DNA from: Paenibacillus stellifer
GTDB lineage: Bacteria; Bacillota; Bacilli; Paenibacillales; Paenibacillaceae
Direction: 5' to 3'
Assembly: GCF_000758685.1 (NCBI RefSeq)
Contig: NZ_CP009286.1
Coordinates: 1,952,501 to 2,016,500, forward strand
DNA length: 64,000 nt
Shown here: one piece after another, positions 35,213-43,492 of the stretch
How the letters are laid out: every line of letters starts with the position of its first letter
Numbering within the stretch: position 1 is the first letter of the stretch
Made by a program: the position numbers and the translations under genes
Notes under the pieces: generated by a model
Database searches by the model: none
Told to the model about the DNA's origin: nothing
What the model saw: only the letters and a program-made list of their open reading frames with translations

Positions 35213-35525
35213 AAGGTGAATCCTCCCTTTATAGATGCGCCTGAAAATAAGGCATTTTTTTCATTATAGCTCTGAAGAGATCTGCTTGTCAGCATCTTGT
35301 TATATTTTATGTTAATTTTTGTTCGAATTATGTGAATTTGATCTATACAAGCTTTCGTTTATGTGATATAAATAGGCTTAAGTTCAGTTTATTGACACGA
35401 TTGAGTAATGAAATATTGCAAAAACCGTGACAAAAAGTATTGACATCGTGATTTTGATGGTTTTGGCGGTCGAAACGAAATGTGCGTGTCAGATAATATT
35501 ACATAAACGATGGGAGCTGAGCTGC
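35213..35525. other. Divergent regulatory region between deoR-type regulator and catabolic operon
   Basis: 313 bases, AT-rich compared with the genes. It contains TTGACA at 35392-35397 and at 35440-35445, neither with a convincing -10 at 17 bases. No gene or known riboswitch was recognised. An operator for the DeoR-type protein should lie here, but no clear inverted repeat could be defined by eye. Confidence 0.5.
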
Positions 35526-36329
35526 ATGAGTTTTAGATATGAAGGTAAAGCGTACAATCTGCATTTTCTTCCCCGTCTGACGACGAAAGAGATAGCGGAA
35601 TTACCGAAAGATGACGTGCTGATCGTCTTGCCGGTCGGAGCCGTTGAGCAGCATGGCGCTCATATGCCTGTATATACCGATACGCTCCTTGGTGAAGCGA
35701 TGATGGCCGAAGCGTTCAAACATCTCCCCGATGGCGCGCCGATCTGGCTCTTGCCTTCGGTTGCCTATGGAAAGAGCACCGAGCATATGGAGCATCCAGG
35801 CACGATTACGCTGTCTGCCCAGACACTCATTATGGTCCTGCAGGACATCGCCGCCTCGCTCGCCAGAAGCGGCTTCAAGAAGCTGCTCCTGGTCAATACC
35901 CATGGCGGAAATGCCGATCTGCTCGGCATGGCGGCGAGGGAGATGCGAATTGCAACGGGATTGGCCGTCTACCGCCTTGATCCGGGATCAGTTGGTTACA
36001 GCGAATCATTTACGGACGCAGAGGAGAAGGCGGGAGGCATACATGCCGGCGATGTGGAGACATCGCTTGTCATGGCCGTCTGTCCCGATTGGGTGCATCC
36101 GGAGCTGGCCGTACGAGAGCTGCCGAACTTCCCGCAGTCCCCATCCTTCTCCTTCCGTTCCCGGTCATTCGCCTGGGTAATGAGCGACATTTCCCGAAGC
36201 GGCATCGCGGGCGATGCGACCAAAGCTACGCCGGAGAGAGGCGCGGCGATGCTGGAGGCGGCAGGTGTCTTGTTGGCTAAAGCGCTCCTGGAGATTGCGT
36301 ACTTCGATATGGCTTCCTTGAAAAATTAA
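35526..36329 (+). CDS. Creatininase family amidohydrolase
   Basis: 267 residues of the creatinine amidohydrolase family (also includes MftE and FAPy deformylases). Metal ligands match the family: Glu and His in VGAVEQHGAHMP, Asp in YTDT, His in LVNTHGGN and Glu in HAGDVETS. Such enzymes open cyclic amides or cleave formyl amides. Start ATG 35526 follows a GGGAGCTGAG site; the frame also reads upstream to 35427 without support. First gene of an apparent operon with an ABC importer, an FAD oxidase and two amidohydrolases. Substrate not known; creatinine is only one option. Confidence 0.85.
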   Translation: MSFRYEGKAYNLHFLPRLTTKEIAELPKDDVLIVLPVGAVEQHGAHMPVYTDTLLGEAMMAEAFKHLPDGAPIWLLPSVAYGKSTEHMEHPGTITLSAQTLIMVLQDIAASLARSGFKKLLLVNTHGGNADLLGMAAREMRIATGLAVYRLDPGSVGYSESFTDAEEKAGGIHAGDVETSLVMAVCPDWVHPELAVRELPNFPQSPSFSFRSRSFAWVMSDISRSGIAGDATKATPERGAAMLEAAGVLLAKALLEIAYFDMASLKN

Positions 36330-36347
36330 GAAAGTGAGGCGATCCCG

Positions 36348-37121
36348 GTGGAAGTGTCTGCTGACGTAAAAGAACGGGTGAAGATGGAACGTTTGTCCAA
36401 GGTATACCCAAATGGGACGGTTGCCGTACAGGACGTCAACGTATCGATTTCGGAAGGGGAATTCCTCTGCTTCGTCGGCCCCTCCGGCTGCGGCAAATCG
36501 ACTATTTTCAAAATGATCACAGGCTTATCCAGTCCGACGGACGGCACGCTTCATGTCATGGGTACATCTCCGAAGCAGGCCCGTAAGCAGAGCGATACGG
36601 CCTTCGTCTTCCAGGAGCATACGCTGCTTCCATGGATGTCGATTATCGATAATGTCGGGCTGCCACTGGCGCTTCGTGGTGCTTCCCGCAAGGAGCGCAG
36701 GCAGGAGGCTGAGAGAGTGCTCGAGCTGGTTGGGCTCAAGGATTATACGAAGTCGATGCCCCGTCAGTTGTCGGGGGGGATGAAGATGAGGGCCTCGATC
36801 GCTAGGGCGCTCGTATCCAAGCCGAAGCTGCTGCTGATGGACGAACCGTTCGCAGCGCTGGACGAGATTACGAGACAGACACTGCAGCGGGAGCTGCTTG
36901 ATATATGGAGCAAGGACAAGGAAATGACGGTGCTGTTCATTACCCATAACGTATTCGAAGCGGTGTTCCTGTCCACCCGGATCGTCGTTATGACGCCGAG
37001 ACCGGGCAAGGTGGCGGCAATCGAGTCTGTTAGGGTTCCCTTTCCGCGAGAAGAGACGTTTCGCACCTCACCTGAATTCGGACAGATTGTCAGAACGGTA
37101 TCCGAAGCGCTGAAGCACTGA
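36348..37121 (+). CDS. ABC transporter ATPase, TauT/NitT/SsuB type
   Basis: A 257-residue ATP-binding protein of the nitrate/sulfonate/taurine importer family. Walker A GPSGCGKST, signature LSGGMKMRASIARAL, Walker B LLLMDEPFAALDE and the H-loop FITHNVFEAVFLS are present. GTG 36348 is the start. Together with the permease (38491) and lipoprotein (40814) genes it forms one importer. Genes for this family often serve uptake of pyrimidine-like, sulfonate or amide compounds. The FAD oxidase gene follows 20 bases later, inside the transporter set. Confidence 0.88.
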   Translation: MEVSADVKERVKMERLSKVYPNGTVAVQDVNVSISEGEFLCFVGPSGCGKSTIFKMITGLSSPTDGTLHVMGTSPKQARKQSDTAFVFQEHTLLPWMSIIDNVGLPLALRGASRKERRQEAERVLELVGLKDYTKSMPRQLSGGMKMRASIARALVSKPKLLLMDEPFAALDEITRQTLQRELLDIWSKDKEMTVLFITHNVFEAVFLSTRIVVMTPRPGKVAAIESVRVPFPREETFRTSPEFGQIVRTVSEALKH

Positions 37122-37141
37122 GAAATCGAGGAGGTAGACAG

Positions 37142-38494
37142 ATGACGGTTGACTGGATCAAGGAGATGACCGACCTGGTCGGCGAAGAGAAATTGCTGCT
37201 TGGCGACGAACGGCTTGAGAAGCTGTCAAAGGACTACTATTGGTATTCTCCGGTACTGGAGCCGCTACTGCGTGACAAGCGGGCCGACGGCATCGTCGTA
37301 CCCGAATCGGAGGAACAGGTGGCTCAGGTGTTGGCCTTTGCATACCGCCACCAAGTGCCAGTTACGACGCGTGGAGCGGGTACGGGCAATTATGGCCAGG
37401 CAGTGCCGCTTGAAGGCGGCATCGTGCTTGACCTAAGCAAGCTCGACCAGGTGCTTGAGGTGACGGAAGGCCATGTGCGCGTGCAGGCAGGCGTTCGCCT
37501 GGGGGCGCTGGAGAAAATGCTTCGCGAACAGGGGCAGGAGCTGCGGATTTATCCGAGCACATTTATGAAGGCAACGGTCGGCGGCTTCGTCTGCGGAGGA
37601 TCGGGCGGTATCGGTTCGATCACTTGGGGGAATCTGTGGGACGGCAACGTGCTGGAGATCGTGGTCCTGACGCTCGAAGAGACGCCGAGACGGCTGGTTG
37701 TCAGCGGCTCGGATCTGCTCGCCTATATTCACAACTACGGAACCAACGGTATTGTGACGGAGCTGACCGTACCAGTCACGACCAAGACGGAGTGGCGTCA
37801 GACCGTCGCCCAATTCGACGATTTTGAATCTGCCCACCGGTTCGCCCATGCCGTTGCTCTCGACGATTCGATCCGCAAAAGATTAGTATCGCCGATCGAA
37901 TGGCCGATCCCTTCCTTTTTCAAGCCAATTCTTAAGCATCTGGAGCCTGGGAACAGCGTCTGTCTGCTGGAAACGGAGGAGGGAACCGGCGAAGCGCTCG
38001 CTGCTCACGCTGCGGAAGCCGGTGGCCGGATCGGATATGTCATATCCCCGGATCAATACCGCCGAACGATAGGGCTGTCCGACTTCACCTGGAACCATAC
38101 GACGCTGTGGGCGCTAAAGACGGACCCTTCGCTCACATACTTGCAGTCGGGCTTCCATCCAGTCGATTTCCCGGGTCAGATTGCCAAGATTAAAGCAAGG
38201 TTCGGAGACGAGGTGCTGATGCATCTGGAGTTCATCCGTTCGGGGGGGACTGTCGTTCCTGCGGGGTTGCCGGTTGTCAGGTATCAGTCGCATGAGCGGC
38301 TGTATGAGATCATCGACTTCTTCCTGTCGATTGGCGTCAGCATTAACGATCCGCATACGTGGAAGCTAGAGATGGGAGGACGAGGCCAGCTCGAAGCAAT
38401 GCTGGCGGCCAAGCGGTCAAATGATCCGCGCTCGCTGCTCAATCCGGGCAAGCTGCAGGCTCCCGCTCCCGAAGTGGCAAGGGGGGACAAATGA
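37142..38494 (+). CDS. FAD-binding oxidoreductase (GlcD/vanillyl-alcohol oxidase type)
   Basis: A 450-residue flavoprotein with an FAD-binding PCMH domain (residues 40-215; VTTRGAGTGNYGQAVPLEGGIVLDLS and GGFVCGGSGGIGSITWGN) and a C-terminal FAD-linked oxidase cap ending with DPRSLLNPGKL. Relatives oxidise glycolate, D-lactate or other 2-hydroxy acids, or heterocyclic substrates. Starts ATG 37142 after GAGGAGG. It lies between transporter ATPase and permease genes and overlaps the permease start by 4 bases, so it is part of the same transcript. It could oxidise a downstream acid or ring substrate. Confidence 0.85.
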   Translation: MTVDWIKEMTDLVGEEKLLLGDERLEKLSKDYYWYSPVLEPLLRDKRADGIVVPESEEQVAQVLAFAYRHQVPVTTRGAGTGNYGQAVPLEGGIVLDLSKLDQVLEVTEGHVRVQAGVRLGALEKMLREQGQELRIYPSTFMKATVGGFVCGGSGGIGSITWGNLWDGNVLEIVVLTLEETPRRLVVSGSDLLAYIHNYGTNGIVTELTVPVTTKTEWRQTVAQFDDFESAHRFAHAVALDDSIRKRLVSPIEWPIPSFFKPILKHLEPGNSVCLLETEEGTGEALAAHAAEAGGRIGYVISPDQYRRTIGLSDFTWNHTTLWALKTDPSLTYLQSGFHPVDFPGQIAKIKARFGDEVLMHLEFIRSGGTVVPAGLPVVRYQSHERLYEIIDFFLSIGVSINDPHTWKLEMGGRGQLEAMLAAKRSNDPRSLLNPGKLQAPAPEVARGDK

Positions 38495-39366
38495 TGAAAA
38501 AGGCAGGGAACGAAGCGACAGCCGGGACCGTCCCGATGAGACGTATAGAGGAAAAGCCATCCGCCGTGCCGAGTGTGAAGCCGCCTGTGTGGACGAGAGG
38601 AGTCGTGCCACCGCTTATCGCCTTCATCGTGTTCATTGGCGGGTGGGAGCTGATCTGCCGGCTGGCGAACGTGAAACCGTATTTGCTGCCGAAGCCTTCC
38701 GACATCATCCAGGCGGCTTCGGAGAATGCCTCTAATCTGTGGGTATCGGTATATACGACGATCAGCGAGGCGGTGCTCGGGTTCCTGCTCAGTGTCATAC
38801 TTGGCGTCGGATTCGCTATCGTGCTCGCCAGTTCGAAGCTGATTGAACGCAGCGTGTATCCGTACGCCATCATTTTGCAGACCATTCCCATCGTCGCCAT
38901 CGCTCCAATCATCGTCATCTGGTTCGGCGCCGGAATGAATGCGATCATCGTCATCGCCTTCCTGATCGGTTTCTTCCCGATGCTGTCGAACACGCTTATC
39001 GGGCTCAATTCGACCGATCACAACATGAAAAACCTGTTCTATCTTTATAACTCGTCCTCTTTGCAGACGATGTTCCGACTCCGTCTCCCGGCCGCACTGC
39101 CGTACATCATGGCCGGACTCAAAATTTCCTGCACGCTCGCCGTTGTCGGCGCAATTGTCGGGGAGTACATCGCCGGTATAGGGGGAGGCAATGGAGGTCT
39201 TGGATACGCCATTACCGTGGCCGCGTCACGCCTGCAGACTGCTTACTTGTTCGCATGCGGCATATCGGCCTCGTTAGTGGGCATCGTCTTCTTCTTGATC
39301 GTCAATGCCTTCTCGAAATGGATGCTCAGTTCCTGGCATGAGTCCGAGATGGGCTCGGAAGGCTAA
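38491..39366 (+). CDS. ABC transporter permease, TauC/SsuC type
   Basis: A 291-residue inner-membrane permease with six hydrophobic segments. The EAA-like cytoplasmic loop is in NTLIGLNSTDHNMKNLFYLYNSSSLQTMFRLRLPAALPYIMAGL. The first 30 residues are hydrophilic. Partner of the ATPase at 36348. ATG 38491 overlaps the oxidase stop; a second ATG follows at 38494, and AAGGGGGG precedes both. Confidence 0.88.
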   Translation: MMKKAGNEATAGTVPMRRIEEKPSAVPSVKPPVWTRGVVPPLIAFIVFIGGWELICRLANVKPYLLPKPSDIIQAASENASNLWVSVYTTISEAVLGFLLSVILGVGFAIVLASSKLIERSVYPYAIILQTIPIVAIAPIIVIWFGAGMNAIIVIAFLIGFFPMLSNTLIGLNSTDHNMKNLFYLYNSSSLQTMFRLRLPAALPYIMAGLKISCTLAVVGAIVGEYIAGIGGGNGGLGYAITVAASRLQTAYLFACGISASLVGIVFFLIVNAFSKWMLSSWHESEMGSEG

Positions 39367-39396
39367 TCTGTTAATAGCGAGAGCGAGGTGCTGGCG

Positions 39397-40710
39397 ATGC
39401 CGGGTTCTGAACCCGATTTGGAATTGATAAACGTTCGATTGCCCCTTGAGCAGGATGGAGGCTTGTTCAAGCTAACGGTTCGAGGCGGAATCTGGAGCGC
39501 CGTTGAGGCCCAGCAAGGTCCGGCGGAACCGGATGGCCACATCCCGATAGGCGACGCGGGTCTGGAAGAACTGTCGGATGCTCCGGCTCTCGACCTGCAA
39601 GGCAAGGTCGCGCTCCCAGGCTTCGTGGACGCGCATATGCATCTGGACAAGGCGTATTCCATCGAGCATGTCCGCAACCAGTCGGGTACGCTTCGGGAGG
39701 CGATTGAAGGCTACCGGTCATTGGCTGCTTCATTCAGCAAGGATACGATCAAGGCTCGCATCGTGAAAGCCGCGCTTGCATCGGTTTCTTTCGGCAGTTT
39801 GACACTTCGCAGCCATCTCGACGTGCCTCTGCATCTCGGGCGCGAGGTGGCCATGCGGACAGTGGAGGCGGCCCTTGAAGCAAGGGAAGAGGTCGGATCG
39901 TTTGTCGATATCCAATATTTCCCTATGTTCTATTACGATCCGGCAAAGGATGGTGAAATGACAGCTTTCGCCGAAGAGACGCTCCGGATGGGCATCGACG
40001 GAGTAGGCGGTGCTCCGCATCTGACGCCTGATCCGGAGCAGAACATCGGTTGGGCATTCAAACTGGCGGCTGGGTTCGGTCGGTTGATCGATCTGCATAT
40101 CGACGAATCCGACGACCCGGCCGTCAAGACGATCGACACGTACTGCGACCATATCGTTCGTAACGGATATTCGGGCAAGGCGACAGCCGGCCATCTCTGC
40201 TCGTTGTCTGCGATGGAGCAGCCGGAGGCAGACCGGCTGATTGCCAAGATGGCGGAAGCGGGTGTTGGAGCGGTGACGCTGCCTGCGGTTAACCTGTATC
40301 TGCAAGGGAGAGGAGACAGCGGGAACGTCAGACGCGGAGTGACGCGAATCAAGGAACTGGCGGAAGCCGGCGTCCCGTTAGCGGCCGCATCCGATAACAT
40401 TCAGGACCCTTTCCATCCGTTCGGCCGCGGAGATATGCTGCAAATCGGCTTGATCACCGCATACGCGGCCCATCTGGCCAAGGAAGAGGATATTCCTAAG
40501 GTGCTGAGCATGCTGACAAATACCCCAGCGGCCATCGTTGGGCTTACGAATTATGGAATTAGGCCGGGATTCCCGGCGGGCTTTGTCGTCCTAGACGCCG
40601 CTTCAGGGGAGTCATTGCTCCAGGAACTGCCCGCCGCCCGGTGGGTATACAACAAATCCCGTTGGATTCATGCTTCGCAGATCAAGCGGCAGTGGGCTAA
40701 GCGCTCCTGA
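39397..40710 (+). CDS. Amidohydrolase, cytosine-deaminase-like (paralogue 1, metal site complete)
   Basis: A 437-residue amidohydrolase-superfamily protein of the CodA/metal-dependent hydrolase group. It keeps the family's metal and catalytic residues: HxH in VDAHMHLDKAY, His in SHLDVPLHL, His and Glu in LHIDESDD, His in AGHLCSL and Asp in AASDNIQDP. Start ATG 39397 has GAGG at nine bases; GTG 39388 is an alternative. It should deaminate or open an N-heterocycle. A second paralogue lies 2.6 kb downstream in the same operon, which suggests two successive steps or two related substrates. Confidence 0.85.
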   Translation: MPGSEPDLELINVRLPLEQDGGLFKLTVRGGIWSAVEAQQGPAEPDGHIPIGDAGLEELSDAPALDLQGKVALPGFVDAHMHLDKAYSIEHVRNQSGTLREAIEGYRSLAASFSKDTIKARIVKAALASVSFGSLTLRSHLDVPLHLGREVAMRTVEAALEAREEVGSFVDIQYFPMFYYDPAKDGEMTAFAEETLRMGIDGVGGAPHLTPDPEQNIGWAFKLAAGFGRLIDLHIDESDDPAVKTIDTYCDHIVRNGYSGKATAGHLCSLSAMEQPEADRLIAKMAEAGVGAVTLPAVNLYLQGRGDSGNVRRGVTRIKELAEAGVPLAAASDNIQDPFHPFGRGDMLQIGLITAYAAHLAKEEDIPKVLSMLTNTPAAIVGLTNYGIRPGFPAGFVVLDAASGESLLQELPAARWVYNKSRWIHASQIKRQWAKRS

Positions 40711-40813
40711 CCGATCGATAGGCCATGCGGCAAGTTGTATTACAAATTCGGTGCTTATCCCCATTCAAGCGGATACACATATAGAATTGTACAAGGATAA
40801 GGGAGGAAGGAAC

Positions 40814-41878
40814 ATGCGTATGCGACGGTTGGCAGGAAAGGAAGTAAAATTTGGCGCGATCTCACTGATCGTCGCGATTTCTCTCGTCTTAACAGCTTGC
40901 AGTTCGGGAAACAACGGACAAACATCATCTGCGGCAGGAGCATCATCTTCGCCAGGGGCATCAACCGCTGCAGGGGCATCATCCGGCGCGGAGCTGACCA
41001 AAATCACCCAGGTCACCAACTGGTTCGCCCAGCCGGAGCATGGCGGTCAATACGCGGCGCTTGCCAAGGGCTATTACAAGGATGCGGGCCTTGACATGAC
41101 GATCCAGCCTGGAGGACCGGGAGTTTCAGCGACACAGATCGTTGCTTCGGGCCAAGCGGAGTTCGGGATGGGACAGGCGGACGAGATCCTTCTCGCACGT
41201 CAGAACGGCATTCCGCTCGTGGCGGTAGCGGCCATTTTCCAGAAAAATCCGCAAGGCGTTATGTTCCACAAAGGCAAGTTAAAAGATTTGTCGGAGTTAA
41301 ACGGACATAAGATGTACGTGGGGAGCGGTTCCGCATTCTGGGAGTATTTGAAGAAGGCTTACAAGCTCGACCAGGTGCAGGAGATGAAGTATACCGGCTC
41401 GCTCGCCAACTTCGTGGCCGAACCGGATTCCGCCACACAAATTTACGTCACATCCGAGCCTTATACGATGCAGCAGCAAGGAGTCGACGTCGATTACTTC
41501 CTCAATTACGATCTTGGATATAAGCAATACGGTAATATTCTGTTCACAACCGAAGACTACCTTAAGAAGCATCCGGACATTGTTAAAGCATACGTCGAGG
41601 CGTCTGTCAAAGGCTGGAATTATTATAAGGATAACTCCGACGAGATTAACAAGGTGTTGCAGGAGACCAATCCCGATCTGAAGCTGGAAGCGATGGCATA
41701 TGGCGCTAAGGCGGAAGAACCGCTCATTTTTGGCGGCGATGCCGAGACGAACGGTGTAGGCTTCATGAGTAAGGATATTTGGGAAGGGCTTCAGAAGCAG
41801 CTCGTGGATCTCGGTATTCTGAAAAAAGCGGAGCCGATTGACGACGTTTATACCAACGAATTTCTGCCTGTAAAATAA
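40814..41878 (+). CDS. ABC transporter substrate-binding lipoprotein, NMT1/TauA type
   Basis: A 354-residue lipoprotein: signal peptide with lipobox LVLTAC (Cys near residue 26), a Ser/Ala-rich linker (about residues 27-55) and an NMT1/SsuA-like binding domain. ATG 40814 follows GGGAGGAAGG; the upstream frame from 40670 overlaps the amidohydrolase end and has no support. It delivers the substrate to the importer of this operon. The CCCFC motif known from ThiY binding proteins is absent, so a thiamine pyrimidine precursor is not favoured. Confidence 0.88.
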   Translation: MRMRRLAGKEVKFGAISLIVAISLVLTACSSGNNGQTSSAAGASSSPGASTAAGASSGAELTKITQVTNWFAQPEHGGQYAALAKGYYKDAGLDMTIQPGGPGVSATQIVASGQAEFGMGQADEILLARQNGIPLVAVAAIFQKNPQGVMFHKGKLKDLSELNGHKMYVGSGSAFWEYLKKAYKLDQVQEMKYTGSLANFVAEPDSATQIYVTSEPYTMQQQGVDVDYFLNYDLGYKQYGNILFTTEDYLKKHPDIVKAYVEASVKGWNYYKDNSDEINKVLQETNPDLKLEAMAYGAKAEEPLIFGGDAETNGVGFMSKDIWEGLQKQLVDLGILKKAEPIDDVYTNEFLPVK

Positions 41879-42029
41879 TTAGGAAGATTTGTAAGGGGTG
41901 GCACTAGTGCTGCGGTATTCATCCTTCTGCAAACACTCCTGATTGTGAATGATGGGACGGAGGCGAGGCGCCTGTGAGGCATGATATGTGAAAGCGACCA
42001 AGGCATCCAATGAGCGACGGGGGAACATT

Positions 42030-43358
42030 ATGGCGAAATCATACGATTTGATCATCAGAAATGTACGACAGTCCGACAGTAAGGAGTGCTTCGATCTCGC
42101 CGTCATGGGCGGAACGATCGCGGCGATGGGCGCCCTGGAAGAAGCTGTCTCCAAGAAAACCTTCGACGCCGGAGGCAGGCTGATGCTTCCGCCGTTCGCG
42201 GAGCCGCATGTTCATCTGGATACAGCGCTGACAGCGGGCAGTCCCGTCTGGAATGAGAGCGGAACACTGGCCGAAGGGATTGGGATCTGGTCTGCGCGCA
42301 AAGCGGCGCTCACGAAGAAGGACGTTCTGGAGAGGTCGGAGCGGACGCTGGGGCTATATATGGGGTATGGTGTACAGCATTTACGGACGATGGTTGACAT
42401 CGGTGATCCGAATCTGACAGCGCTGGAGGCCGTGCTTGAGATCAAAGAGAAGTATCGTCCATATATCGATATCCAGGTGACGGCGTTTCCCCAAGACGGC
42501 ATCGTCGCTTGTCCTGAGAACGAGGAGCGATTGAAAGTTGCACTTCGGCTTGGGGCGGACGGAATATCGGCCGTTCCCCACCTGGAGCGGACGCGAGAAG
42601 AAGGTGTACTGTCGTTGCAGAAGGCGTTTGAGCTAGCGGATTCGCACGGCGCTTACATGCATGTGTTCTGCGACGAGACAGACGACGAGGCATCCCGGTA
42701 TTTGGAGGTATGCGCGTCCCTTGCACTTTCCATGGGTCTCGGCCGCCGCGTAACAGCCGCTCACGCCAATGCGGCAGCTTATTACAACGAGCCCTATTTT
42801 CAAAAAGTGCTCGGGCTGGTTGCAGCCTCCGGCCTGTCGATCATTGCCTGCCCGCTGATCAACAGCGTAACACAAGGGAGGTACGATGCTTATCCCAAGG
42901 GGAGAGGAATCACGCGAATCAAAGAGTTTATGGAAGCGGGCATCAACGTCGCGCTGGCTCATGACGACATTCGAACTCCTTTTTATCCGCTCGGCACTGG
43001 CAATCCGCTTGACGCTGCGCATATGGCCGCACATTTGGCACATATGAGCGGACGGGCGGATCAGCTCCGCCTGATCCGTATGATAACGGAAGGCGGGGTG
43101 ATGGCGATGAATGCTGACGAGTCTTATGGCTATATGAACGGCGAATTGCGGGAAGGCGCTCCGGCATCGTTCCTTCTATTTGATGCCGATGATGTCGGCG
43201 ATCTTATTCGAGAGCGGCCGGCACCGCGTTACGTGTTCCGCGGCGGGCGCCTCATTGCGGAGACGCAGCCCGCAGTTACCACCTTGCAAATCGCAGCCAG
43301 CCAGCTAGCCTATGGTAATGCTGGTAAGGAATGGACTAATGTACTGCCCGTGAGGTAA
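42030..43358 (+). CDS. CodA-like amidohydrolase lacking one metal-ligand His (paralogue 2)
   Basis: A 442-residue protein clearly aligned with E. coli cytosine deaminase over its length: PPFAEPHVHLDTALTAG, the Gln in TAFPQDGI, the catalytic Glu in FCDETDD, His in TAAHANAA and Asp in AHDDIRTPFYPLG. However, the metal-ligand His of CodA (His214, in VHCDE) is Phe here (residue 213, HVFCDE), and the His in RTHVD is Met (residue 121, RTMVD). Metal binding may be altered, or a shifted His at residue 211 may compensate. Start ATG 42030 follows ACGGGGGAAC. Last gene of the operon. Likely role is a modified deaminase or a non-enzymatic relative. Confidence 0.85.
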   Translation: MAKSYDLIIRNVRQSDSKECFDLAVMGGTIAAMGALEEAVSKKTFDAGGRLMLPPFAEPHVHLDTALTAGSPVWNESGTLAEGIGIWSARKAALTKKDVLERSERTLGLYMGYGVQHLRTMVDIGDPNLTALEAVLEIKEKYRPYIDIQVTAFPQDGIVACPENEERLKVALRLGADGISAVPHLERTREEGVLSLQKAFELADSHGAYMHVFCDETDDEASRYLEVCASLALSMGLGRRVTAAHANAAAYYNEPYFQKVLGLVAASGLSIIACPLINSVTQGRYDAYPKGRGITRIKEFMEAGINVALAHDDIRTPFYPLGTGNPLDAAHMAAHLAHMSGRADQLRLIRMITEGGVMAMNADESYGYMNGELREGAPASFLLFDADDVGDLIRERPAPRYVFRGGRLIAETQPAVTTLQIAASQLAYGNAGKEWTNVLPVR

Positions 43359-43363
43359 ACGCA

Positions 43364-43413
43364 AAAAACCAAGGAACGGGGTGGAAACACACCACCTAGT
43401 CCCTTGGTTTTTT
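43364..43413. terminator. Terminator after the catabolic operon
   Basis: AAAAACCAAGG pairs with CCTTGGTTTTT at the ends, with an inner GGTGG/CCACC pairing, followed by T. Confidence 0.8.
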
Positions 43414-43492
43414 TGAAGTCATCCTACTATTACGATGAGCTTGGATCTCCAATAGTCCCCCTGGGATAGCCTTTTCTGTATAAGTTATATTC

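Noticed and set aside
40670..40813. Longer N-terminus for the lipoprotein of the catabolic operon
   Set aside because: The added part overlaps the previous gene and would bury the signal peptide; ATG 40814 has a strong ribosome binding site.
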